64,000 nucleotides of DNA from Anaeromassilibacillus senegalensis (GTDB lineage: Bacteria > Bacillota > Clostridia > Oscillospirales > Acutalibacteraceae), in contig NZ_LN868538.1 of assembly GCF_001261775.1 (NCBI RefSeq), forward strand, positions 868,001-932,000, given 5' to 3'. The notes below the pieces were generated by a model. That model ran no database searches, was not told the DNA's origin, and saw only the letters and a program-made list of their open reading frames with translations. Within the stretch, counting starts at the first letter, position 1; each line of letters begins with the position of its first letter. The translations under genes and the position numbers were made by a program. Positions 40,895-49,451 of this stretch are shown one piece after another.

Positions 40895-41441
40895 CAATGT
40901 TCGCTCAGGCGTCGGAAGCTCTGCTTTCGCTAATGCTGTGCGGTTATTCAATCATGCCTGTCGCGCAACACAGTTCATTTTGTGTAGTAATTTAACGAAC
41001 AATTTTCAGCCGATATGATTCAATGTTCGCTCAGGCGTCAAAACCACCGATTTTGGTAACGCCGTGCGGTTATTATTCCACAAAAGAGACGCAGTCTCCT
41101 CCACAACGGAACAATGTTCGCTCAGGCGTCGGAAGCTCTGCTTCCGGTAACGCCGTGCGGTTATTATTCCACAAAAGAGACGCAGTCTCCTTCACAACGG
41201 AACAATGTTCGCCCAGGCGTCGGAAGCTCTGCTTCCGGTAACGCCGTGCGGTTATTATTCCACAAAAGAGACGCAGTCTCCTTCACAACGGAACAATGTT
41301 CGCCCAGGCGTCGGAAGCTCTGCTTCCGGTAACGCCGTGCGGTTATTATTCCATAAAAGAGACGCAGTCTCCTTCACAACGGAACAATGTTCGCTCAGGC
41401 GTCGGAAGCTCTGCTTCCGGTAACGCCGTGCGGTTATTATA
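40895..41441 (-). repeat. Tandem hairpin repeat array (family A), six units
   Basis: Units start at 40895, 41021, 41112, 41203, 41294 and 41385. The last five are spaced exactly 91 bases apart; the first two are 126 apart, the same spacing as in the array at 2034. Each unit has outer arms GGCGT/ACGCC and an inner stem, GGAAGC/GCTTCC in most and AAAACC/GATTTT in the unit at 41021. On the minus strand GAGAC-TGC-GTCTC followed by TTTT gives a second, terminator-like hairpin per 91-base unit. 91 is not a multiple of three, so it is not coding. The gene-free interval is 40738-41504. Confidence 0.92.
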
Positions 41442-41464
41442 ACGTTTCTTCCCCACGAAAGCAA
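41436..41464 (-). promoter_or_regulatory. Candidate promoter fused to the end of the tandem repeat array
   Basis: On the minus strand TTGCTT (41464-41459), 17 bases and TATAAT (41441-41436). As at 2324, the -10 box is the end of the repeat, and the promoter reads across the array towards the GNAT gene at 40737. Confidence 0.5.
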
Positions 41465-41504
41465 CCCCCGGCAAAAAGAGGCATGATTTTCTCCCGGCAG
41501 CATG

Positions 41505-42350
41505 CTATTTTTCCAAATAAATGATGCCCAATGTGCCCGGCCCGCAGTGTACGGAAACAGAGCACCCGGCATCCGTTACGCAGATTTCTTTAAAGGGCTG
41601 GCAGGCACGGATTGCTTCCTGCACTTTGTCCAGCGCATTCTCCGCTTGACAATGCGTGATCAGGATGCGGGAACAATCGATGTTTTTCGCGCCTTTGAGC
41701 TTATCTTCCACCAAACGCGCGGCGACGGCGGGCAGGTTCCCGCGGTACTTTTTCGTTACGCCCATACTGCCGTTTTGCAGCTCGATGCAGGGTTTTAAAT
41801 TCAACAGGTTCGCTCCGAGCGCCTGAACGCCCGTGCAGCGCCCGCCCTTGTACATATAGAGAAGCGTAGACAATACGAAGGAGGTGCGCACCTTGGGCGC
41901 AAGCGATGCAATGTGGTCCGCGATCTCCGGAGCGGACTGTCCCTCGTCCCGCAGTTCCGCCGCCCGCAGGGCCAGCAGACCCATTCCGGAGGAAATGTTG
42001 CGCGAGTCCACCGGATAGATACAGCCGAACTTCTCCGCGGCCATTTTTGCCATGCGGTGCGTACTCGTCAGGTCCAGGCTGATGCTCAGGTGAACCACGT
42101 CCCAGCCCTCCTCCGCCCATTTTGCATACAGCTCTTCATAATAGGCGGGCGTAGGCGCAGAGGTGGTGGGCAGTTTGCCCGTCTCTTGATAATATGCGAA
42201 CAGGTCCGCCGTATGGACGTCCACGCCGTCCAGGCAGGGCCTGTCGCCCAGATTCACGGGCAACGGGATCACGTCGATCCGATATTTTTGTAGCAGCTCC
42301 GGCGAGAGATCGCAGGTACTATCCGCCACAATTTTCACTTTACGGTTCAT
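41505..42350 (-). CDS. DegV family fatty-acid-binding protein
   Basis: The 281-residue protein has the DegV pattern: IVADSTCDLSPELLQKYRID at the N-terminus, TSAPTPAYYEELY with the fatty-acid carboxylate-binding TS, and the C-terminal VHCGPGTLGIIYL. In Gram-positives such proteins (FakB) present a bound fatty acid to the kinase FakA. No FakA gene is in the window. It lies 40 bases after a second degV-type gene; the two are paralogues, probably with different fatty-acid preference. Confidence 0.92.
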   Translation of the reverse strand: MNRKVKIVADSTCDLSPELLQKYRIDVIPLPVNLGDRPCLDGVDVHTADLFAYYQETGKLPTTSAPTPAYYEELYAKWAEEGWDVVHLSISLDLTSTHRMAKMAAEKFGCIYPVDSRNISSGMGLLALRAAELRDEGQSAPEIADHIASLAPKVRTSFVLSTLLYMYKGGRCTGVQALGANLLNLKPCIELQNGSMGVTKKYRGNLPAVAARLVEDKLKGAKNIDCSRILITHCQAENALDKVQEAIRACQPFKEICVTDAGCSVSVHCGPGTLGIIYLEK

Positions 42351-42391
42351 CGGTACCGCCTTTCCGGCCCATATGCGGGCCTTTGGTTCCG

Positions 42392-43234
42392 TCAGGCTTC
42401 CTTATAAAAAATCACCAGTGTATTCGGGCCGGTGTGGCAGCTCATGGCACAGCCCGCGCGGGAGGTGAGCACCTCCCGGAATACGCCGCTGTCCTTTACC
42501 GTCTGCACAATGCTGTCGAACAGGGACTGATCCATGCCGGTGGTGGACACAAATGCGCGTTCCCCGTCGATTCGGGGCCGGTCCAGCACATAGCGGGCGT
42601 ACTCCTTCGCCGTCTGGGCAAAATTGCCGCGAAATTTCTTGACCACGCTCAAAACGCCGTGGTGGTCCAGCAGCAAGCAGGGGCGCAACTTCAACAGGTT
42701 AGCGCCAAACATCTGCAGCATGGTGGCGCGCCCGCCTTTATACGCATACTCCAGCGTATCCAGCAGCACATGCGTGCGAATCTTATTTTTCTCTGTCAGG
42801 ATCGTTTCGTAGATTTCCTTTGCGCTTTTCCCCGCGTCCCGCATATCCGCGGCGCGCAGGCACAGCAGCCCCAGCGCGCTGCTCAGGGTGCAGGTATCTA
42901 CCACATAGACGTTGTCAAATTCCTGCGCAGCCAGCAGGGCATTCTGATAAGAGGAAGAGAACTTGCCGTTCATCGCCAGATGCACCACGTCGTCGCCGTT
43001 TTTCACCAGCCGTTGAAACAGGGCAAAGAAGTCCGCCGGCGGCGGCGCGGAGGTGGTGGGCAGCTTCCGCGTGCGTGCAAAGCTTTCAAACAGATCGTCC
43101 GGATTCACCTCAAATACGTCGCGCAGGTTTTTGCCCTCCAGCGAGAGATACAGAGGAACCACCTCAATCCGGTATTGCTTGTATAGGTTTGGGAACAGGT
43201 CACAGGCGCTGTCCGTTGTGATGCTGACTGCCAA
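42392..43234 (-). CDS. DegV family fatty-acid-binding protein (second copy)
   Basis: From TTG 43234 (AGGAGTGG upstream) the protein has 280 residues and starts with ITTDSACDLFPNLYKQYRIE. It has TSAPPPADFFALF and the C-terminal CHTGPNTLVIFY. It is clearly a paralogue of the downstream gene. An open frame continues upstream to 43486 but without a ribosome binding site and without similarity to the family. Confidence 0.92.
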   Translation of the reverse strand: MAVSITTDSACDLFPNLYKQYRIEVVPLYLSLEGKNLRDVFEVNPDDLFESFARTRKLPTTSAPPPADFFALFQRLVKNGDDVVHLAMNGKFSSSYQNALLAAQEFDNVYVVDTCTLSSALGLLCLRAADMRDAGKSAKEIYETILTEKNKIRTHVLLDTLEYAYKGGRATMLQMFGANLLKLRPCLLLDHHGVLSVVKKFRGNFAQTAKEYARYVLDRPRIDGERAFVSTTGMDQSLFDSIVQTVKDSGVFREVLTSRAGCAMSCHTGPNTLVIFYKEA

Positions 43235-43455
43235 AATTACCACTCCTGCCGTGCAAATTGTTTTTCCATTATAGCATCGGAACCGGCTGTTTTCAATCGA
43301 AGTTGCGTCTTTTCCATCATGCGCGGAGGAATTTGTTCGCATATCGAACTGGCAGTTGTATTTTTGCCCGGTTTTGTGATATGATGTTAGAAACTGCGGC
43401 TTTAAACTCTCCGGGCAGAAATTGCCTGGACTTCGATAGGAGAGCGAGTGAATCG

Positions 43456-44676
43456 ATGAGAAAAACGACCCGAAACAAACGGACAAAAAAAGCGGCGGCT
43501 CTGTTGTTCGCCCTTGCCTTTGCCGTTTCGGTCTTTGCCGTCACGGCGTTTGCCACGGAGGTCCCCGTCACGGACCCCAACACGCAGACCGCGCCGGTGG
43601 AACCCACCCCGGACCCGGTGACGCCGACGCCGGACCCGGCAGACCCGACGGTGCCGGGGGCAACCGATCCCATTCCCCCTGTGACGGACCCCAACGCGCC
43701 GTTCGACCCCAACGCACCTGTCACCCCGCCGGGCGAAGCGGACCCGAATCTTCCCCCGGTTGTCGACCCCAATGACCCCAACGCCTCCGTTCCATCCGGC
43801 GATCCACTGAATCCCGATGGCACCGCCAGCCTGCCGTCCGGCAGTGAGGGGGAGGGAGACGGCCTATCCTCCGGCGAAAGCAGCGAGTCCGAGCAGCCGG
43901 TGGAACCGGTGGAGCCGGAAAACCCGGCCCCCAGTAAAAAGCCGGTCGACAATGTACAAACGGACAACGCGGAAATCAACCGCAACGCCTCCCGCGCGGC
44001 GGCGGCGGTCAGCGATCCCGATATACTCTCCTCTCAGGACTGGAGCGAGCTGCTCACCAGCGGGACCGTCAGCGGCCCTTCGGATGGCAATGTATTTAAT
44101 AATGTTTCCGGCGGCAATGTGCGTCCCGGCACTCCGGGAGAAGAATCGGAACAGGAACACAGCGGCGGCGTTTCGACCGCTCTCATTGCGGGCATCATTC
44201 TGATCGTCCTTGGACTGGGCGGCATCGGCGCCTTTGTGTACCTGCAATTCTTTGCCGGAAAGCGCCGGGACGATGATTTTGTCTACGATACCGGCGAAAT
44301 CACCGAATTTATGGACATCAGTTCCGACAGCAGCGGCGAACAGCAGCGGGAGGGATATCTGCCCGCGCAGGAAGATGAGGATGCCGAAATCAGCGACGAA
44401 TTATTCCAGCGCGCCGTATCCAGTCCCACATCCGACCCCACGGCAGAAACTGAGGCAATTCCGCTGGACACGATTCCCAAGGAACCCGCTGTGCCGGTGC
44501 CGTTGGAAATTGCACAGCCGGACGTGAAATTCCGCGGCAGCATCACGCCGGAGGAGGCCTCCACTCCATCGGAACCGATCGACGAAAATACGCCGTACAG
44601 CTTCAAGGTAGAAGTGATGGAAGACAACAAGGACAAGGACGGAAACTTTGACTGGGATTCCTTTTTTGACAATTGA
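43456..44676 (+). CDS. Single-pass membrane protein with Pro/Asp-rich extracellular region
   Basis: From ATG 43456 the protein has 406 residues. A basic stretch and signal peptide (to about residue 37, FAVTAFATE) precede a low-complexity region rich in Pro, Asp, Asn and Thr, with DPNAP and TPDP motifs (to about 165). A Ser/Gly-rich part and one membrane helix follow (ALIAGIILIVLGLGGIGAFV near 245), then about 140 acidic residues inside the cell. No enzyme domain is visible. The layout suggests a surface spacer or anchoring protein, with the tail binding a cytoplasmic partner. Monocistronic; terminator follows. Confidence 0.8.
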   Translation: MRKTTRNKRTKKAAALLFALAFAVSVFAVTAFATEVPVTDPNTQTAPVEPTPDPVTPTPDPADPTVPGATDPIPPVTDPNAPFDPNAPVTPPGEADPNLPPVVDPNDPNASVPSGDPLNPDGTASLPSGSEGEGDGLSSGESSESEQPVEPVEPENPAPSKKPVDNVQTDNAEINRNASRAAAAVSDPDILSSQDWSELLTSGTVSGPSDGNVFNNVSGGNVRPGTPGEESEQEHSGGVSTALIAGIILIVLGLGGIGAFVYLQFFAGKRRDDDFVYDTGEITEFMDISSDSSGEQQREGYLPAQEDEDAEISDELFQRAVSSPTSDPTAETEAIPLDTIPKEPAVPVPLEIAQPDVKFRGSITPEEASTPSEPIDENTPYSFKVEVMEDNKDKDGNFDWDSFFDN

Positions 44677-44712
44677 TCAAAAATGGTAAACCATATCCAA
44701 CATCTGAAATGA

Positions 44713-44764
44713 AAAGAGGGCGTTCCCGTACGGCTGAATCAGCCGCGTGGGAACGCCCTCTTTA
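44713..44764. terminator. Bidirectional terminator
   Basis: AAAGAGGGCGTTCCC pairs with GGGAACGCCCTCTTT around an internal CGGCTGA/TCAGCCG stem; T-run on the plus side. Confidence 0.92.
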
Positions 44765-45157
44765 TTTCATTTCGTGTTTATCTTTTTGCACGTAAAACGA
44801 TTGCAACGATTTCTCTATTTTTAGTCTTTCGTAAAATCCTTCCGCCTCCGGCTGCGCGCCAAAAAACAGAGATGTTGGCGAAATCTCTATTGCACGCCGC
44901 ATCAGTTCTTTTCCGATGCCCTGCTTTTGATACTCTTTTAAGACAAGTATTTCTGATATTGTGCCAAACAGATACCCATCGGTTAACAGTCGGACACAGC
45001 CTACCAGTTTATGATGGTCCCATGCGGTAATGTTGATCGTTTTGTGAATCGCTTTCTGCATACACTCCGTGTTATAGGAGCCGGGCCAAACTTGATTTGC
45101 CATTTCGATAAAAACATCTGCCTTTAGCCCTCGATCATTATCAATATAATGGATCAT
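44762..45157 (-). CDS. GNAT-family N-acetyltransferase
   Basis: The 131-residue protein has ISEILVLKEYQKQGIGKELM with the acetyl-CoA loop and GFYERLKIEKSLQSFYV at the end. It looks like a small aminoglycoside-type or general GNAT; the substrate is unknown. Preceded by AGGAGAAT. It is slightly more A/T-rich than the neighbours. Confidence 0.85.
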   Translation of the reverse strand: MIHYIDNDRGLKADVFIEMANQVWPGSYNTECMQKAIHKTINITAWDHHKLVGCVRLLTDGYLFGTISEILVLKEYQKQGIGKELMRRAIEISPTSLFFGAQPEAEGFYERLKIEKSLQSFYVQKDKHEMK

Positions 45158-45326
45158 AGCATTCTCCTTTTGTATTCTGTTTGAGCCGCGTTATATTTTT
45201 TATGCATATTCGTATTTGCCAAATCCCACGCTGCATTTATCAGGCTGCACCGTTCAGTCCTGAAACGCAGCAAGAAAAGTTAATTTCTACCATGTGTGTT
45301 GCAACAGATCACTTCTCTGTCCGGTT

Positions 45327-45530
45327 TTATTCCTCATCAAATTGGAACAGTTCCTCCACCGTGGTATGAAACACTCTGGCGATATCCATTGCCAGCTTGA
45401 GAGACGGATTAAATTTCCCGTTTTCCAGATGGCCGATCGTTTCCCGCCGAACGCCGACCCGGGCTGCCAGCTCCTCCTGTTTCATCCCCATCTGGGCGCG
45501 GTGCTCGCGAAGCTTTGTTTTCAGCGTCAT
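45327..45530 (-). CDS. XRE-family transcriptional regulator, small
   Basis: The 67-residue protein is a single helix-turn-helix of the Cro/C1 type (HRAQMGMKQEELAARVGVRR, ETIGHLENGKFNPSLKLAM), ending FHTTVEELFQFDEE. This small-regulator type is common in Firmicutes. Its ATG overlaps the stop of the membrane protein gene as ATGA, so the two are coupled. Confidence 0.92.
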   Translation of the reverse strand: MTLKTKLREHRAQMGMKQEELAARVGVRRETIGHLENGKFNPSLKLAMDIARVFHTTVEELFQFDEE

Positions 45531-45892
45531 TCTCCCACTGGCTCCCTTTTTTCTTTATACTCGCGATAGGAAAGGACCAGCAGGAACAGCAGCTCGCTGA
45601 TAGTCAGTGTTATTGCCAGTCCGCCAATCAAAAATGACGCGGGATTCCCGACGCCCCAATCCTGCATGACGAGCCCACAGGCGATGACCGTTGAAGAAAG
45701 CGTCATCTCTGTCAGGAAGCCAACCAGTCCCGCTTGTTTTACATTCTCCCAGAACAGCTCGTCGGGAACAATGCGCGCATAAGTAAAGAAGACAAAGTTT
45801 GCAAAAAAGCTGAACAGGACCGGACTGGAACAGAGAAACCCCAGAAAACCGAGCAGCCCCAGAAACCCCAGGCAGGCAAATTTGTTTTTCAT
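45527..45892 (-). CDS. Four-helix membrane protein (DUF3796-like)
   Basis: The 121-residue protein begins with LGFLGLLGFLGFLCSSPVLF, matching the LGFLGFLG start of DUF3796 proteins, and has about four membrane helices (FFANFVFFTYA, TEMTLSSTVIACGLVM, and TISELLFLLVLSY). Such proteins are usually encoded with a small XRE regulator, as here. Function unknown. First gene of the pair, behind a TTGACA-17-TATATT promoter. Confidence 0.8.
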   Translation of the reverse strand: MKNKFACLGFLGLLGFLGFLCSSPVLFSFFANFVFFTYARIVPDELFWENVKQAGLVGFLTEMTLSSTVIACGLVMQDWGVGNPASFLIGGLAITLTISELLFLLVLSYREYKEKREPVGE

Positions 45893-45935
45893 TTTCGTTC
45901 CTCCTCGTGTGAACTATTTATATCATCATGTTATA

Positions 45936-45964
45936 AATATATCACCTTTCGATCGCTTTGTCAA
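45936..45964 (-). promoter_or_regulatory. Promoter of the membrane protein/XRE pair
   Basis: On the minus strand TTGACA (45964-45959), 17 bases and TATATT (45941-45936). Confidence 0.8.
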
Positions 45965-46072
45965 CGCTTTCCGTTCGCGCGCTCGGATATAAATGAAGTA
46001 CAGGTTCACACAGAATTTGTTCTGCGCAAAGACAGCCGACCAACCGGAAACAGACACAAACGCAGCACAGCT

Positions 46073-46120
46073 AAAAAGCGCCCGTAAAATCCTTTTTAAC
46101 GGATTTCGCGGGCGCTTTTT
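46073..46120 (-). terminator. Terminator after nadE
   Basis: AAAAAGCGCCCG pairs with CGGGCGCTTTTT with an internal AAAATCC/GGATTT stem; T-runs on both strands. Confidence 0.85.
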
Positions 46121-46192
46121 ACGATGCCGCCGCAAAAGAGCTGCTTTTATAAATACATTTAGTATTAATTCATGAAAATATCCCTGTTTGTA

Positions 46193-48103
46193 TTATAGCG
46201 TTTCGATTTCCTCCAGCCAGATACGGGCGCTCGCGTCGCTGGGCATGCGCCAGTCCCCGCGCGGAGAAAGAGCCACACGCCCAACCTTTGGCCCATCCGG
46301 CATACAGGAACGCTTGAATTGCTGCGCAAAGAAGCGGCGGTAAAAGGTGTACAGCCATTTCTTCACGGACGCCGCATCGTACACACCTGCGAAGGCGCGC
46401 AGCGCCAAACGGTAGATTTTGCCCGGTGCAAAACCAAAGCGCAGCATGTAATACAGGAAAAAGTCGTGCAGCTCGTAGGGACCGACAAGATCCTCCGTCT
46501 GTTGGGCAATTTCGTCCCCCTTCGGCGGCAGCAGCTCCGGGCTGACCGGCGTATCCAGAATATCCTCCAGCACCGCGCCCAGCGCGCCGCCTGCCTGTCC
46601 CGCCGCGTAGCGCACCAGATGGCGCACCAGTGTTTTCGGTACGGAGGCGTTGACCGCGTACATCGACATATGGTCTCCGTTGTACGTCGCCCAGCCCAGG
46701 GCCAGTTCCGAAAGGTCTCCCGTGCCGACGACCAGCCCGCCGGTCTGGTTGGCAATATCCATTAAAATCTGCGTGCGCTCGCGCGCCTGCGCGTTCTCAT
46801 AAGTCACATCGCGCACAGTGGGATCGTGCCCGATGTCCCGGAAATGCCCGCTGACCGCGTCTCCAATCGGCACAGTGCGGAAATCCACCTCCAACAGCTC
46901 CGCCAGCTTTTCGGCGTTGCCCTTCGTGCGGCCCGTGGTGCCGAAGCCCGGCATTGTCACTGTCAGAATGCCCTTGCGCGGCAGGTTCAACGCGTCGAAC
47001 GCGCGCACCGCCACCAGCAAGGCCAGGGTAGAATCCAATCCGCCGGAAAGTCCCAAAACCACACTTTGCGCGCCGGTGTGGGCCAATCGGGTTTTCAGGC
47101 CAGCCGCCTGCACCCCCAAAATGGTTTCGCACCGGTCGGAAAGATCTGTCGAATTGCCAGGCACAAACGGCTGCTGTGCAATATAAGAGGTCAGTTCCAG
47201 TTCCGGCGCCGCCATAGAGAAGGATATGAGCATTCCTCCCGGCAGATTTGTCCAGGTTGTCGCACGGCGGCGCTCCTGGCGCAGGCGCTGCAGGTCGACC
47301 TCCGCCGTAAGCAGCCCCGTGCTGAAGGCCTTGCTTTCCTTCAGCAAAATACCGTTTTCCGCAATCAGGTTGTGACCAGCAAACACCAGATCCGTGGAGG
47401 ATTCGCCTTCCCCCGCGTCGGCATAGGCGTAGGCACAGAATAAGCGGGCGGATTGGCCCTGCACCAAGCTTCTGCGGTACTCCGCTTTACCGACGACCTC
47501 GTCGCTTGCGGAAAGGTTCAGCATGACAACCGCGCCGCGCTGCGCCATATGCACACAAGGCGGCTCCGGCACCCATAGGTCTTCACAGACCTCTACCCCC
47601 ACGGTCAGCTCCGGACATTCCGCACAGGAATAGAGCAGTTCCCGTCCCAGAAGGGTCTGCTGCCCACAGAAGGTAACGGGGACCGGCTGGTCCGCTGCCG
47701 GCGCGGCGGCAAAATAGCGCGCCTCGTAAAATTCGCTGTAATTGGGGATATGGCTTTTTGCCGTCAGTCCAAGCAGCCTGCCCCTGCAAAACACGGCGGC
47801 TGTATTGTACAGCGATGCGCCGAAGGCCGCCGGCAGACCGACCGCCGCCAGCACGTCCAGCTCTTTTGTTTCCTCCATCAGTTCCCGCAGAGCCTGTTCC
47901 GCAGCTGCAAGCAGCGCCGCGTCGTGGAACAGATCGCCGCAGGTGTAACCGGTCAGGCACAGCTCCGGAAACACCACCGCGCTCGCGCCCTGCGCCGCCG
48001 CGTCTTTTACCAATTGTAATATTTGCTCTTTATTATACTTACAGTCTGCCACTTGAATGCGCGGCGTCGCCGCCGCGAGCCGTATAAATCCGTCGTTTTT
48101 CAT
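46193..48103 (-). CDS. nadE: Glutamine-dependent NAD+ synthetase
   Basis: From ATG 48103 (AAAGGGG upstream) the protein has 636 residues. The N-terminal nitrilase-like glutaminase has the Glu-Lys-Cys triad in VFPELCLTGYTCGD, AKSHIPNYSEFYE and VGVEVCEDLWVP. The C-terminal synthetase has the PP-loop VVLGLSGGLDSTLALL (near residue 330) and GTGDLSELALGWATYNGDHM. It makes NAD+ from deamido-NAD+ using glutamine. The length fits the long, glutamine-dependent form. Monocistronic. Confidence 0.95.
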   Translation of the reverse strand: MKNDGFIRLAAATPRIQVADCKYNKEQILQLVKDAAAQGASAVVFPELCLTGYTCGDLFHDAALLAAAEQALRELMEETKELDVLAAVGLPAAFGASLYNTAAVFCRGRLLGLTAKSHIPNYSEFYEARYFAAAPAADQPVPVTFCGQQTLLGRELLYSCAECPELTVGVEVCEDLWVPEPPCVHMAQRGAVVMLNLSASDEVVGKAEYRRSLVQGQSARLFCAYAYADAGEGESSTDLVFAGHNLIAENGILLKESKAFSTGLLTAEVDLQRLRQERRRATTWTNLPGGMLISFSMAAPELELTSYIAQQPFVPGNSTDLSDRCETILGVQAAGLKTRLAHTGAQSVVLGLSGGLDSTLALLVAVRAFDALNLPRKGILTVTMPGFGTTGRTKGNAEKLAELLEVDFRTVPIGDAVSGHFRDIGHDPTVRDVTYENAQARERTQILMDIANQTGGLVVGTGDLSELALGWATYNGDHMSMYAVNASVPKTLVRHLVRYAAGQAGGALGAVLEDILDTPVSPELLPPKGDEIAQQTEDLVGPYELHDFFLYYMLRFGFAPGKIYRLALRAFAGVYDAASVKKWLYTFYRRFFAQQFKRSCMPDGPKVGRVALSPRGDWRMPSDASARIWLEEIETL

Positions 48104-48235
48104 ACAGGGGTCCCCTTTCACATCATTTGTCCACAAGTCCGCCGGGGTTGGAACCGGCAAAAGAGAACGGGCGACGCCGCCTGCCGCGCACATCGGGCGC
48201 GGCGGGGCGGCATCGCCCGGAAAAACATTCTGTTT

Positions 48236-49216
48236 TCAGCGTACGGAAAAATCCTTTTCCAGCTTTTTATCCGTCGGCACGCAGACCACATCGGGGAGCT
48301 GCGGACAGGCGGCATCGAAGTTGTCTGCGGTATAATGGCGCATGGCGCGATTAATACGCTTCATATTGCTCAGACAGCCGCGCATGGATTTTCGATTCTT
48401 GTACAAACGGAGTACATACCAATAGCAGCACATGGAGGTCTTGCGCGTCAGGGCAAGATAGCTCTTTTTATACTGGGCGTACTGGCCGCTTTTCTCCAGC
48501 GAAAGCCGCACCATTGCCACCGCGCGGATAAAATCGTTGATCTTATTGGCGTTGATGGTCGCCAGTGTGCTGGTGCTGTGCTGATTGTAATAATAAAGCG
48601 GTTCGTCCAATACCGCCACGCGGTCCACATGGGCAAACACCTTGTTCGCGGTCGCCATATCCTCAAACGCAATGCTTGGGAAATTGATGTCGTAATCCGT
48701 AAACAGGCTGCGGCGGTACATTTTATTCCATACCAGGCTTTGAATCTGGGTATCCCGCAGCAGCTTGTTCATGGCCTCTTCACGGGTCAGGACACCGCTG
48801 CAGCGGAAGGGATATTCAAACGTAAAGCCGGAGGTTGGGAATCGGTAATAGTAGTAGCAACAGGCAATCTGCGCGTCATTTTCCGTGCAGGCCTGGTGCA
48901 GCCGTTCCAGGAAATTGGGCGCCACATAGTCGTCGCTGTCGATAAAGCAGATGTATTCGCCGCGCGCCAGGCTCAGCCCCCGGTTGCGCGCCTTGGACAT
49001 CCCTTTGTTTTCCTGATCGACTACGGTAATAAAATCGTATTTTTCTTCGAACTCTCTTAGTATGGCCAATGAGCCATCGATTGAACCGTCGTTCACCGCG
49101 ATGATCTCCCGGTCCTGAAAGGTCTGTTCCACCAGGCTGGTGAGACATTGTCGCAAAAACTTTTCCACGTTGTAAACGGGAATGATGATACTGACTGCCG
49201 GTGTTTTTGCCTGCAT
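48236..49216 (-). CDS. Family 2 glycosyltransferase
   Basis: The 326-residue protein has the GT-A fold: SIIIPVYNVEKFLRQCLTSL at the N-terminus, NDGSIDGS, and ICFIDSDDYVAPNFLERLHQ with the DxD-like metal site (about residues 88-95). The C-terminal 100 residues are basic (MRGCLSNMKRINRAMRH). It probably adds a sugar to a wall or capsular polymer; donor and acceptor are unknown. No membrane helix. Monocistronic. Confidence 0.9.
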   Translation of the reverse strand: MQAKTPAVSIIIPVYNVEKFLRQCLTSLVEQTFQDREIIAVNDGSIDGSLAILREFEEKYDFITVVDQENKGMSKARNRGLSLARGEYICFIDSDDYVAPNFLERLHQACTENDAQIACCYYYYRFPTSGFTFEYPFRCSGVLTREEAMNKLLRDTQIQSLVWNKMYRRSLFTDYDINFPSIAFEDMATANKVFAHVDRVAVLDEPLYYYNQHSTSTLATINANKINDFIRAVAMVRLSLEKSGQYAQYKKSYLALTRKTSMCCYWYVLRLYKNRKSMRGCLSNMKRINRAMRHYTADNFDAACPQLPDVVCVPTDKKLEKDFSVR

Positions 49217-49451
49217 GTTCAGACAGCCCCCTTTCTATTTACTTATTTTCTATACACTTATTTCTATCCTATTTTTCAATCTTTCGACATCTTTATTCTT
49301 ACAAATTTAGTGGGAATTGTCAAGCATTCGGACAAATTTAGGCTGCTTCCTTATTTTACCCAGAAGATAAAATCTTAGTAAAATCATTTCAAACACTTTT
49401 CTTCCAGTCCAACCGATCGGCACTCTGGAACCGGAAAAACACAACGATTTT

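Noticed and set aside
41023..41423. Three overlapping 72-codon frames
   Set aside because: They arise from the repetition itself; the 91-base period shifts the frame, and none has a ribosome binding site.
40895..41441. CRISPR array
   Set aside because: The whole 91-base unit is repeated, with no variable spacers, and no cas genes are nearby.
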